The notes beneath the pieces were generated by a model. That model was not told the origin of the DNA and made no database searches. It saw nothing but the letters and a program-made list of their open reading frames with translations. DNA of 63,184 bases from Actinomycetes bacterium (lineage in GTDB: Bacteria; Actinomycetota; Acidimicrobiia; Acidimicrobiales; Acidimicrobiaceae), in assembly GCA_021799875.1 (NCBI GenBank), contig JAJYZP010000006.1, positions 1 through 63,184 of the forward strand, given 5' to 3'. The position numbers were made by a program, and so were the translations under genes. Positions 55,372 to 63,184 of this stretch are shown here, piece by piece. Within the stretch, counting starts at the first letter, position 1; every line of letters starts with the position of its first letter.

Positions 55372-56384
55372 AGGTATCGATTGCAGAGCTCTACGGTCTG
55401 GTCGAGAAAGTCCTCATCCAGCCCGCCTGCGGTCGAAGTTGTTTGGTGGCTGATAGACCATCCGACGAGTACCAGACGTCGATAGACGATGAGCGGCCAG
55501 ATGGCTTGTCGGTCGTCTTTCGTGAGCTGAGCGTACTGTTGATACCCTTCGATCCATCTTTCGACCCAGGTCTCGACCTCTGGGGCATGCTCGAAGAAGC
55601 TGACCGCAGTGGCAAGGTCGTAGAGATACCAACTGTAACCACAGTCGTCGAAGTCGATGAGGGCCCTACCTTGCTCTATTGCAAGCAGATTCGCGCTTCG
55701 CATATCAGCGTGAATGAGTCCCCAGTGCCGGGGATCGCCGACTCGATTTGCGAGCACGGTACTGAGCTTGGAGCAAGCCCGCTCAACGACGTTGTATGCA
55801 GAGGCATCGAGAGGCGCTCTGCGCCATGAACCCCAACGAGCGTTTTCTCCGATGCCGCTGTTGAGATCCCAGGAGAAACGAAAAAAACCCTTTGGCGGTC
55901 TCCAAGCTCTCGAGAGTCGATGAAGCTCTCCAGCGATTGCTCCAACCGTCTCGAACTCTCTCAGCTCCGCTGGTTCGACGAGGTGTTGTCCTTCAATAAG
56001 CCGAGTGAGGACGGCAAATCGTGGGCCGTGGCTCGCAAGGGTGACAACGGGTTGTTGGTTGGTCGTGCGTCGAAAGTGGGGGACTATGACCTGTGTGCTC
56101 TTCGCAATGGCCTCGACCCAAGCTACCTCGGACAGAATCGAGTTCTGGCTATGGTAGTTGCTTCGATGAATGCGGAGAACCCAGCTCGCAGAGTCCTTCG
56201 GTGAGCTGAGGAGTATGCTCGCATTCTCGGAGATTGTTATGGGTCTGACCGCGCAGTCTTTGGGTAGATCGAAGGTGTCGATCGCTTCAAGTGCATACGT
56301 ACGCAGCACGTTTTGGATCTTGTGGTCATCGAATGGGGCTCCGTGGAGGAGAGGATCGTGACTCTTGAAGTGGCGGGCGGCCAC
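55356..56384 (-). CDS. Aminoglycoside phosphotransferase-fold kinase
   Basis: About 342 residues from GTG 56384. GLIHADMRSANLL holds the catalytic Asp and Asn of the APH/choline kinase fold, and ALIDFDDCGYSWYLYDLA the metal-binding Asp. WVLRIHR is the ATP-binding Lys/Arg-type strand. The C-terminal part recalls homoserine kinase- or SrkA-like proteins that act on small molecules or proteins. An ATG at 56555 is in frame but overlaps the preceding gene and lacks similarity. It need not be an antibiotic-resistance gene. Confidence 0.78.
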   Translation of the reverse strand: MAARHFKSHDPLLHGAPFDDHKIQNVLRTYALEAIDTFDLPKDCAVRPITISENASILLSSPKDSASWVLRIHRSNYHSQNSILSEVAWVEAIAKSTQVIVPHFRRTTNQQPVVTLASHGPRFAVLTRLIEGQHLVEPAELREFETVGAIAGELHRLSRAWRPPKGFFRFSWDLNSGIGENARWGSWRRAPLDASAYNVVERACSKLSTVLANRVGDPRHWGLIHADMRSANLLAIEQGRALIDFDDCGYSWYLYDLATAVSFFEHAPEVETWVERWIEGYQQYAQLTKDDRQAIWPLIVYRRLVLVGWSISHQTTSTAGGLDEDFLDQTVELCNRYLLSRS

Positions 56385-56514
56385 AGTCCCTACTGTCTCT
56401 TCATGAGGCCGCAGAGGCGATCGTGCCGATACGGTCTGAGGTCGAGCGCGTCGAGGAAGCGAGATCTCCGTGAGGTTCTGGTGGAGCAAGAGTGTGGTTC
56501 GCTGTTCGTATAGG

Positions 56515-57147
56515 TCATTGGTAGAGCCCAACCACCACCTTTTTGCAGTAACCATCTTCGGGGAGAGCGTAGGCGACGAGGGCGAAGCTCGGACGGTATC
56601 CGAGGATAGCCTTGAGGGCTTTACGGCCAGAGACCGGCTGCGCTGGTTGGGCGATCAGACGCTCGCAGAGCTCTAAGGATAGTGGAAGGGAATCCATGGT
56701 CTCGTTCCACGAGAAGCCAAGGTGGAGCAGGTGATCTCGGGGACTCTCGAAGATTGACATGGACTTCGTCAGCGAAAGGATGGCCGTCGAAGGATGCATG
56801 CCGACGAGCCGAGAGTAGGCGACCGATGGCCCGCTCCTCCAAAGTGGTGGCTGGTGCGTTGGAGCAGCTAGACGCTCGAGTACCTTCCTAGTGCGACGGC
56901 GAGGAGCTTTGGCGTTGGCTACTTGAAGCGTGTCGCAGCGGAAGAGCTCGGGGCGCATGGGGTCTGGGTGTTCATCTGTCGTGAGTTCACCGACCATGAG
57001 CGGAGCGAGCGGTGCGATCTCGCTAGAAGCTGTCTCGAGGCTGAGGGTTTCGAGTCTGAGGAGCCGTTCGTTGGAGAGGTCGAGCGCAAAGTGCTCTCGA
57101 CCCAAGGTAGCAAGATGAATGAGGGGAGTTCGGTGCGATTTGGTCAC
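56515..57147 (-). CDS. Protein of unknown function, coupled to the YyaL-type gene
   Basis: 210 residues without a domain I can name. The GTG start overlaps the stop of the thioredoxin-domain gene upstream (GTGA), a strong sign that this is a real gene. It begins TKSHRTPLIHLATLGREHFALDL and ends with GYRPSFALVAYALPEDGY. One Cys (PELFRCDTL) lies near the middle and a second near the C-terminus. No signal peptide or membrane span is seen. Confidence 0.65.
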   Translation of the reverse strand: MTKSHRTPLIHLATLGREHFALDLSNERLLRLETLSLETASSEIAPLAPLMVGELTTDEHPDPMRPELFRCDTLQVANAKAPRRRTRKVLERLAAPTHQPPLWRSGPSVAYSRLVGMHPSTAILSLTKSMSIFESPRDHLLHLGFSWNETMDSLPLSLELCERLIAQPAQPVSGRKALKAILGYRPSFALVAYALPEDGYCKKVVVGLYQ

Positions 57148-59147
57148 GATAGGTCTTCTCTGCTGGTGAGATGTGCGAGCTGAAGCTCCAGGTCGCTCGG
57201 GTCCGTCGTGGGACGCTGGCATACCCTTCCGACGCAGAGATACGCGCTCTTGGGAGATCGTCCGCTCATGAGACCATCGGGGAGATCCTCTCCCCAAACG
57301 ATCTGAATGTGAGGCAAGAATCGCTGGTAGGCAACGTTGGTCAGCTCTGTACGTTCTCCAGGTATGACAAGTTGGTACGGACCGCTGAAGAAGTCGTGTG
57401 CGGTCCAAGCGAGCGAGGCGCAGACCATTGGGTGCTCGTCAAAGATGCGCTGGAAGAAGCTGAGCGAGTGCTCTACGACCCGTTCGTGGTTGGGATCTTC
57501 AGTGAGGGCGCTCAACTTGGCCAGCGCTGCAATAGCACAGGAGTTTGTCGAAAGAACAGCTCCATCGGCGTAGTCCTTCAAGTCGGCGATCAGGGTCGAT
57601 GTGCTTCGAGATCGTGTGAAGAAGCCACCGGATTCAGGGTCGTAGAACTCTTTGATCAGGTGTTCTGCGAGCTCGCTTGCATGACGAACGTAACGACCCT
57701 CTCCTTGTGCGGTGAAGGCCTGTAGGCATGCGGTGATCAACCATGCGTAGTCTCCTGCAACGGCGGGCACCCGCTCCTTGCGAGAGCTCCGAAAGAGCGT
57801 GCCGTTGGGATCGCGATGTTCGCTGAGGAGTAGCTGGAGCAATCGAGCGGCCTGCTCGTTCCAGGTAGGTTCTCCAAGGAGTCTTCCGGCCTCAAAGAGA
57901 GCATCGATGTACTGAGCGTTCCACTCGGTGATCACGCTGGTATCGACCGTTGGAGCTGTGCGCTTGGAACGGTACTCCAGCAGCCTGCGTCGAGCGGCAT
58001 CAAGAGCGGGTGTCGGGACCCAAGAGCTACCGTTCGGGCGGTGTAGAATCGTCCTGCCTTCGAAGTTTCCAGACTTGGTGACACCGTAGAAGTCGATGAA
58101 CTGCTGTGCCTCGGCACCGAGGACCTCTTCGATCTCCTCCTGGCGAAAGATGTAGTAGCGGCCTTCCTCTCCCTCTGAATCGGCGTCTTGCGAGGACCCG
58201 AGTCCGCCGTCGGGCAGTGCAAGTGTGGACCTAACGTAGTCGACGATCTGTGTTGCGACATAGCGGTAGCGATCGTCGCGGGTGATGGCGAACGCCTGAG
58301 AGTAGACCCTGAGAAGTCCAGCTTGGTCGTAGAGCATTTTTTCGAAGTGCGGTACCATCCAGAATCGATCTGTTGAGTAGCGCGCGACTCCTCCGCCTAG
58401 ATGATCAAAGATTCCACCGCACGCGATAGCGTCGAGGGTCGTCAGAGCCATAGTTCGCGCATCTTCGTGACCACTCTCGAGAGAGAGGCGCAAGAGAAAT
58501 TCGAGCAAGTATGGCTGAGGGAACTTTGGAGCACGGCTAAATCCGCCCCAGTCGTGATCGAAACGGCCCGCTAGGTCTTCTTTGATGCGATTGATCGAAT
58601 CCCTTGAGTCGCTCCTGCTTTGAGCCTGTGGCGCTTGTGGAAGTGTCGTTCGATTTCGAATGGCCTCTGCGAGCTGGTCTGCGTGAGCTTCAAGTTCGTC
58701 TCGGTGGACGCTCCACTCCTGTGCGACTGCATCGAGAATCTCGCTCAAACCAGCCATTGCCGCTCGTGGGTGTGGGGGGAAGTAGGTACCCGCAAAAAAT
58801 GGTCGACCGTCTGGGGTTGCAAAGATGGTCATTGGCCAACCTCCGCCGCCAGTGGTGGCCTGGACTGCTTCCATGTAGATCGCGTCGATATCGGGCCGCT
58901 CCTCGCGATCGATCTTGATTGGAACTGTGGTCGTATTGATCTTGTCTGCGATGGAGAGGTCTTCGAAGGACTCGTGAGCCATGACGTGGCACCAGTGACA
59001 GGCTGAGTATCCGATCGAGATCAGGAGCGGAAGGTCCTTCGCAGCAGCCTCTGCGAGAGCCTCGTCGCCCCATGGTCGCCAGTCGACGGGGTTCTCGGCA
59101 TGCTGGCGCAAGTAGAGGCTTCGCTCGTTGGCGAGTTGATTTGTCAC
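57144..59147 (-). CDS. YyaL/spermatogenesis-associated-type thioredoxin-domain protein
   Basis: 667 residues. The N-terminal thioredoxin-like domain (DUF255) shows HAENPVDWRPWGDEAL, then SIGYSACHWCHVMAHESFED with a CxxC motif (about residues 50-53), and GGWPMTIFATPDGRPFF. The rest is an (alpha/alpha)6-barrel like that of N-acylglucosamine epimerase (FPQPYLLEFLLRLSLESGHED; SSQDADSEGEEGRYY). The family is widespread but its job is not settled. The GTG start has AAGG about 11 bases upstream. Confidence 0.9.
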   Translation of the reverse strand: MTNQLANERSLYLRQHAENPVDWRPWGDEALAEAAAKDLPLLISIGYSACHWCHVMAHESFEDLSIADKINTTTVPIKIDREERPDIDAIYMEAVQATTGGGGWPMTIFATPDGRPFFAGTYFPPHPRAAMAGLSEILDAVAQEWSVHRDELEAHADQLAEAIRNRTTLPQAPQAQSRSDSRDSINRIKEDLAGRFDHDWGGFSRAPKFPQPYLLEFLLRLSLESGHEDARTMALTTLDAIACGGIFDHLGGGVARYSTDRFWMVPHFEKMLYDQAGLLRVYSQAFAITRDDRYRYVATQIVDYVRSTLALPDGGLGSSQDADSEGEEGRYYIFRQEEIEEVLGAEAQQFIDFYGVTKSGNFEGRTILHRPNGSSWVPTPALDAARRRLLEYRSKRTAPTVDTSVITEWNAQYIDALFEAGRLLGEPTWNEQAARLLQLLLSEHRDPNGTLFRSSRKERVPAVAGDYAWLITACLQAFTAQGEGRYVRHASELAEHLIKEFYDPESGGFFTRSRSTSTLIADLKDYADGAVLSTNSCAIAALAKLSALTEDPNHERVVEHSLSFFQRIFDEHPMVCASLAWTAHDFFSGPYQLVIPGERTELTNVAYQRFLPHIQIVWGEDLPDGLMSGRSPKSAYLCVGRVCQRPTTDPSDLELQLAHLTSREDLS

Positions 59148-59289
59148 GGTCTTACTACCTTTAGCCTTCTTGGTTCACTATCTCTAGACGCAGGGGAACG
59201 CCTCTGTGGGAGCCGCCGACCGTCCAACTAGGAGGAATCTCACCGTAGATCGAGATCGACGAATATTTTTCCTCTCACTATCGTAGGGT

Positions 59290-60060
59290 GTGGATATGGA
59301 GTTTGATCTGAGAGACAAGGTTGCCGTTGTGACCGGTGGGTCACGCGGCATCGGTAAGGCGATTGCCCAAGCGTTCCTCGAGGCGGGAGCATCGGTGATG
59401 CTCGTCTCTCGCAAAGCGGAGGTGCTCGAAGCCGTACAGCGTGAGTTCGCCGAACGGTTTGGCGACGACCGAGTTGCGAGCGTTGCCGGCAACGTTGGAG
59501 ATGAGTCGGTTCCAGGTGAGGTCGTTGCAGAGACGCTTCGGAGATACTCCGCCGTCGATATCTTGGTAAACAACGCAGGAACCAATCCGCACTATGGCTC
59601 GCTGCTCACTATCACTACGTCTCAAATAGACAAGATCTTCGATGTGAACGTGCGTGCAGTGATGCTGTGGACACAGGCGGTCTGGTCGCAGTACTGGAGC
59701 GTCAACACCGATGCCCGAGGATCAGTAATTAACCTCGCCTCCATTGGGGGCCTGTCGGTTGATCGCAATATCGCCATGTACAACGTGTCGAAGGCGGCGG
59801 TCATCCATCTGACGAAGCAGCTGGCGCCCGAACTTGGTCCGAACGTGCGGGTCAATACGATCTCGCCTGGGTTGGTCAAGACCGATATGGCGCGCGCACT
59901 TTGGGAGGGACGTGAGGATGAGATCGCTCACAATTTTCCGCTTCGTCGACTAGGAGAGCCGTCTGATATTGGAGACCTTGCGGTCTTTTTGGCTAGTGAT
60001 CGTGCGAGCTGGATTACCGGCTCTAACTTCGTCGCTGATGGTGGTGCCTTAGTTAGTTGA
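59290..60060 (+). CDS. Short-chain dehydrogenase/reductase
   Basis: 256 residues, classical SDR. AVVTGGSRGIGKAIAQAFLE is the NAD(P) fold, DILVNNAG the structural motif, and the Ser-Tyr-Lys triad is in NLASIGG and YNVSKAAV. PGLVKTDMA and the end ITGSNFVADGGALVS are typical. GTG 59290 or ATG 59296 can start it; a TATCGT box lies 5 bases before the GTG. It lacks the longer insertion seen in mycofactocin-linked SDRs. The last 8 bases overlap menE end to end. Confidence 0.88.
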   Translation: MDMEFDLRDKVAVVTGGSRGIGKAIAQAFLEAGASVMLVSRKAEVLEAVQREFAERFGDDRVASVAGNVGDESVPGEVVAETLRRYSAVDILVNNAGTNPHYGSLLTITTSQIDKIFDVNVRAVMLWTQAVWSQYWSVNTDARGSVINLASIGGLSVDRNIAMYNVSKAAVIHLTKQLAPELGPNVRVNTISPGLVKTDMARALWEGREDEIAHNFPLRRLGEPSDIGDLAVFLASDRASWITGSNFVADGGALVS

Positions 60061-61213
60061 GCTTCGGTAGCTGCTCGATCAGTGTCCGCAAGGTGTTGCG
60101 TTGCAGTTTTCCGAGATTAGTGCGAGGCAGGCTCGGGGCTAGGAACCCCTGGCGAGGAGCTACCCAGGGCTCAAAGTGTGCACGGATGAGCTCTGAGAGC
60201 TCGGCGAGGCTCGGTATCGTTGAGGCGGTTGGCTCTGCGACGATGACTGCCGTAACGAGTTCACCCCAGATGGGGTCGGGCACTCCGATGATTGCTGCCT
60301 CTCGAACGGATGGGTGCGACTCTAAGAGCTCCTCGACCGGTGCTGGGAAGACCTTCTCGCCTCCTGTGTTGACAACATCGGTAATTCGACCTTTGACACA
60401 AAGCTTCCCTTCGTCGTTGAAGTATCCGAGGTCGCCGGAGTGGAAGTATCCATCACGATCAGTGAGCGACGATCCGTCACCGTAGGCACGTGCGAGCATC
60501 GGTGCTCGAAGGAGAATCTCGCTGGAGGTTTCGTCGAAGGTGATCTCTACGCCTTGAAGCGGAGTGCCGTCATAGACAACTCCCGATCCAGTTTCGGTCA
60601 TACCGTAGGTTGTCACTACGTTCTTGGGGAGATCACTCGGGGGTGCTTGGGCGCCGTAGAGAACGGTTTTGAATCGAGAGATGTCCACCGTGGCGAGAGC
60701 TGCACGCACGATCGAGATGTGAGTGGCACCACGTCGTTGCGCTTCTTCGATCGCAATTGGATCAAAGGAGCTCAAGATGTCGACGGGGGTGCGCGTATGC
60801 AGTGCACGCAGGATCACCGATAGCCCTCCGACGTGAGCAGGAGGAAGCGCACAGATCCATCGGTCTGTTTTCGGATCGAAAGCGAGTGCTGCGAGTGATG
60901 CCTCTACTGAGGAGCGAACGCTCTGATGGGTATGGATGACTGCCTTAGGTGTGCCGGTCGTTCCAGAGGTCAGGACGATGTAAGCGTCACCGTCTTGAAC
61001 CATGGCTCTGTGCCCGTACTCACAGAGATGGAGTTCGCCATCGGTGGTCATGATGGCGTGTGCACCTACGAGTTCTAGTTGACTGCTTTGGAGAGCGGGT
61101 GAGAGCCGAAGATCGAGTGGAAAAAAGACGTCTCCTTGGTCCCAGATTCTGCGGATAGCCTCTGCGTAGCGCTCGTCACGCTCTCCTGCGATGGCGATAA
61201 TGGAAGGCACCAC
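60053..61213 (-). CDS. menE: o-Succinylbenzoate-CoA ligase
   Basis: An acyl-adenylate-forming enzyme of menaquinone synthesis, 386 residues. VLTSGTTGTPKAVIHTHQS is the AMP-binding P-loop, TTYGMTETGSG motif A5, and HSGDLGYFNDEGKLCVKGRITDVVNTGG motifs A7/A8 (given in parts, residues about 265-295). The C-terminal Lys is in TNLGKLQRN. The short N-terminus is normal for actinobacterial MenE. Divergent from menB and convergent with the SDR gene. Confidence 0.88.
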   Translation of the reverse strand: MVPSIIAIAGERDERYAEAIRRIWDQGDVFFPLDLRLSPALQSSQLELVGAHAIMTTDGELHLCEYGHRAMVQDGDAYIVLTSGTTGTPKAVIHTHQSVRSSVEASLAALAFDPKTDRWICALPPAHVGGLSVILRALHTRTPVDILSSFDPIAIEEAQRRGATHISIVRAALATVDISRFKTVLYGAQAPPSDLPKNVVTTYGMTETGSGVVYDGTPLQGVEITFDETSSEILLRAPMLARAYGDGSSLTDRDGYFHSGDLGYFNDEGKLCVKGRITDVVNTGGEKVFPAPVEELLESHPSVREAAIIGVPDPIWGELVTAVIVAEPTASTIPSLAELSELIRAHFEPWVAPRQGFLAPSLPRTNLGKLQRNTLRTLIEQLPKLN

Positions 61214-61506
61214 TCCATGCTAGAGGCTCACGAAGGCTGTGCTTTGGGAGCTATCAATCACTGGTCGGTCTGACCTATTCGGCGAAGGATCGGTCAAGAT
61301 TCGAGAACCGCCTCGTAACTTCGTTCGAGTACGCTTGCTATACCCTAATTGAGCTGTGGTAGTGGAGAGAGACGGAGCTCGCTGTCGAAGAGCTGTCGCG
61401 AAAACGGTGCTCGGCTGTGCGGTAATTCTTTGCCGTTCGGCAATGTTTTCTGCGCCGACGATGTTGTTGTAGGAAGTTGTGAAATAGAGCGGTGTGAGGA
61501 CGAGAG
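61214..61506. other. Divergent menE-menB control region with a small palindrome
   Basis: No gene is seen. TTGCCGTTCGGCAA (61430-61443) is a perfect inverted repeat around TT, followed by TGTTTTC. It could be a stem or a repressor site between the menE and menB promoters. Confidence 0.45.
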
Positions 61507-62370
61507 ATGACCCAGACAAGTGAGGATCTTCCAAAGGCGGCCGTGACCTGGGAAGGACACGGCAGTTATCGAGATATCCGCTACGAGACGGCCGAGGGTA
61601 TTGCGAAGATCACGATCTGTCGTCCGGAGGTGCGAAACGCCTTTCGACCCCAGACCCTCTTTGAGCTCTCCGATGCCTTCGATAGAGCGCGAAACGATAC
61701 CGGTGTGGGAGTGATTCTTCTGACAGGTGAGGGTCCGCTGGCGTTCTGCTCGGGGGGAGATCAGAGGATCCGAGGTGAAGATGGGTATCTCGGTGACGAT
61801 GGCGTCGCAGAACAAGGGGTAGGAAGACTCAACGTTTTGGATCTTCAGATTCAAATTCGACGTCTGCCAAAGCCCGTGATAGCCATGGTTGCAGGCTACG
61901 CAATTGGAGGTGGTCACGTCCTGCATCTCGTGTGTGACTTGACGATCGCCGCCGATAACGCTGTTTTTGGGCAGACCGGTCCTAGGGTCGGAAGCTTCGA
62001 CGGTGGGTACGGGTCGGGTCTGTTAGCTCGGACGATCGGGCTAAAGCGTGCAAAAGAGATCTGGTTCCTCTGTCGGCAGTATGGCGCGCAGCAGGCGTAC
62101 GATTGGGGCCTGGTGAACGCCGTCGTGCCGCTCGAGCGGTTAGAGCAAGAGACGGTGTCTTGGGCGCAAGAGATCTTGCAACTCTCGCCATTGGCTCTTC
62201 GCATGTTGAAGGCCTCTTTCAACGCCGCCGACGAGGGTCTCGCTGGAATTCAACAGCTCGCCGGCGATGCAACGATGTTGTTCTATATGTCTGAGGAGGC
62301 GCAAGAAGGTCGTGACGCCTACGTTCAAAAGCGCAAGCCCGAGTTCTCCAAGTTTCCAAAACGTCCGTAG
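61507..62370 (+). CDS. menB: 1,4-dihydroxy-2-naphthoyl-CoA synthase
   Basis: A crotonase-fold enzyme that closes the second ring of menaquinone, 287 residues. [31 protein letters not shown] and [20 protein letters not shown] are the oxyanion-hole region, and [17 protein letters not shown] is specific to MenB. The protein ends in [13 protein letters not shown], typical of this group. Followed after 6 bases by menA. Confidence 0.95.
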   Translation: MTQTSEDLPKAAVTWEGHGSYRDIRYETAEGIAKITICRPEVRNAFRPQTLFELSDAFDRARNDTGVGVILLTGEGPLAFCSGGDQRIRGEDGYLGDDGVAEQGVGRLNVLDLQIQIRRLPKPVIAMVAGYAIGGGHVLHLVCDLTIAADNAVFGQTGPRVGSFDGGYGSGLLARTIGLKRAKEIWFLCRQYGAQQAYDWGLVNAVVPLERLEQETVSWAQEILQLSPLALRMLKASFNAADEGLAGIQQLAGDATMLFYMSEEAQEGRDAYVQKRKPEFSKFPKRP

Positions 62371-62376
62371 TAGGCG

Positions 62377-63184
62377 ATGAATCTCAAGCTCTTTATCGAG
62401 GGTGCTCGACCAAAGACTCTCCCAGCCTCTATCGGCCCGGTCATAGTTGGGCTCGGCCTGACCTATCTCTATGGACCGATCTCAATCGCACGAGCTGCTC
62501 TCGCGGCCGTGGTGGCCCTGGGACTACAGATCGGGACGAACTTTGCGAACGACTACTCCGACGGGGTGCGGGGAACCGACGATCAACGCTCGGGGCCGAG
62601 GCGTCTCGTAGGCTCGGGACTCGTTGCAGCGCCGATAGTTCGTAGAGCGGCCTTTGGATCGTTCGCGGTGGCCGCTCTCGCAGGTCTGGTCCTCGTGCTG
62701 CTGAGTAGCTGGTGGCTGATCTTCATTGGGGCAGCTTCCCTTCTTGCCGGTTGGTACTACACCGGCGGTAAGAGGCCATATGGCTACTACGGCTTCGGGG
62801 AGCTCTTTGTATTTATCTTCTTTGGTCTCGTCGAGACTCTCGGTACCGTCTACGTCCAAGATCTGAAGGTCACGGTTACCGACCTGCTCTGTGCGATCTC
62901 AATCGGGTTGATGGTCACCTCGATCCTCGTGGCTAATAATTTGCGAGACATTCCATCAGATCGTGAGTCCGGGAAGAAGACGTTGGCGGTCCGAATCGGT
63001 GATCCGGGAACGCGTGTGCTTTACGTAGCTATCTTGGTGGGTTCAGCGGTCGTACTCATTCCCTTGGTAGTGGCGCACCCGATCTTCGTCGTAGGTCTGT
63101 TGTGGGTCCCGCTGCTTTTAAGACCGATTCGACTCGTTCGAAGTGGTGCCGTGGGCAGAGAGCTCATCCCCGCGATCGCAAGCA
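62377..63184 (+). CDS. menA: 1,4-dihydroxy-2-naphthoate polyprenyltransferase, C-terminus cut off
   Basis: An integral membrane UbiA-type prenyltransferase that joins the isoprenoid tail to the naphthoate. It begins MNLKLFIEGARPKTLPASIG. NFANDYSDGVRGTD (about residues 55-68) is the first Asp-rich motif and RDIPSDRESGKKTLAVRIG (about 190-208) the second. The frame runs past base 63184. It starts 6 bases after menB, so both are in one operon; menD, menC and menF are not in view. Confidence 0.93.
   Translation, partial: MNLKLFIEGARPKTLPASIGPVIVGLGLTYLYGPISIARAALAAVVALGLQIGTNFANDYSDGVRGTDDQRSGPRRLVGSGLVAAPIVRRAAFGSFAVAALAGLVLVLLSSWWLIFIGAASLLAGWYYTGGKRPYGYYGFGELFVFIFFGLVETLGTVYVQDLKVTVTDLLCAISIGLMVTSILVANNLRDIPSDRESGKKTLAVRIGDPGTRVLYVAILVGSAVVLIPLVVAHPIFVVGLLWVPLLLRPIRLVRSGAVGRELIPAIAS

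Noticed and set aside
55356-56384. An antibiotic-resistance phosphotransferase
   Set aside because: The APH fold is shared by many kinases of small molecules and proteins; nothing here points to aminoglycosides.
1-63184. tRNA, rRNA, CRISPR arrays, insertion sequences and attachment sites
   Set aside because: I looked for T-loop patterns, regular spaced repeats, transposase motifs and terminal inverted repeats and found none.

Overview
The window looks like chromosome from a medium-GC actinomycete. The order carA-carB-pyrD-pyrF-mihF-gmk-rpoZ-coaBC-metK-priA is the actinobacterial housekeeping cluster, and mihF (mycobacterial-type integration host factor) and a DUF1844 gene beside infC are actinobacterial marks. 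An NDMA-type alcohol dehydrogenase with a mycofactocin glycosyltransferase, the menaquinone genes and the moderate GC together suggest the class Acidimicrobiia (relatives of Acidimicrobium/Ferrimicrobium). That placement is inference, not proof. I saw no tRNA, rRNA, CRISPR, insertion sequence or prophage.

Layout. 1-11654: pyrimidine synthesis (carA end, carB, pyrD, pyrF), mihF, gmk, rpoZ, coaBC, metK and priA. 11737-15930: a translationally coupled group of an NCS1 permease, an isochorismatase-like hydrolase and a GH63-like glycosidase. 15995-17834 (-): a methyltransferase and a ribokinase-like sugar kinase. 18179-19679: fmt and mog/moaB. 20283-24732: riboflavin genes (ribD, ribE, ribBA, ribH) and hisG. 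24971-31290: DUF1844 (-), infC-rpmI-rplT, a TrmH-family methyltransferase and pheST. 31328-38913: argC-J-B-D-R-G-H with a likely ArgR box in front and no argF. 39059-39655: 3-methyladenine DNA glycosylase.

40075-43329 (-): NDMA-dependent alcohol dehydrogenase followed by a mycofactocin-type glycosyltransferase (MftF-like) and a RimJ-like acetyltransferase. 43519-47100: dnaE, then a gene of unknown function and an amidase. 49472-53476: a molybdate/tungstate unit with an XRE regulator carrying a binding-protein-like domain, a periplasmic binding protein and a fused permease-ATPase. 53672-54363: two small membrane proteins. 54383-59147 (-): AhpD-like protein, an APH-fold kinase, an unknown protein and a YyaL-type thioredoxin-domain protein. 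59290-63184: an SDR dehydrogenase and menaquinone genes menE (-), menB and menA (cut by the window end).

The strongest unusual signals concern gene starts. gmk can only start at CTG, infC at ATA behind an ideal ribosome binding site, and the MftF-like gene has no ATG/GTG/TTG before its conserved N-terminal part, although it lies in the same frame as the dehydrogenase with one stop codon between. Several other genes have a TANNNT -10 box 6-7 nt before the start codon and so look leaderless. No wholly new multi-gene system is clear. The best candidates for new biology are the dehydrogenase-MftF junction, the fused molybdate transporter with its one-component regulator, the permease-hydrolase-glycosidase unit, and the long leaders of ribD and metK.
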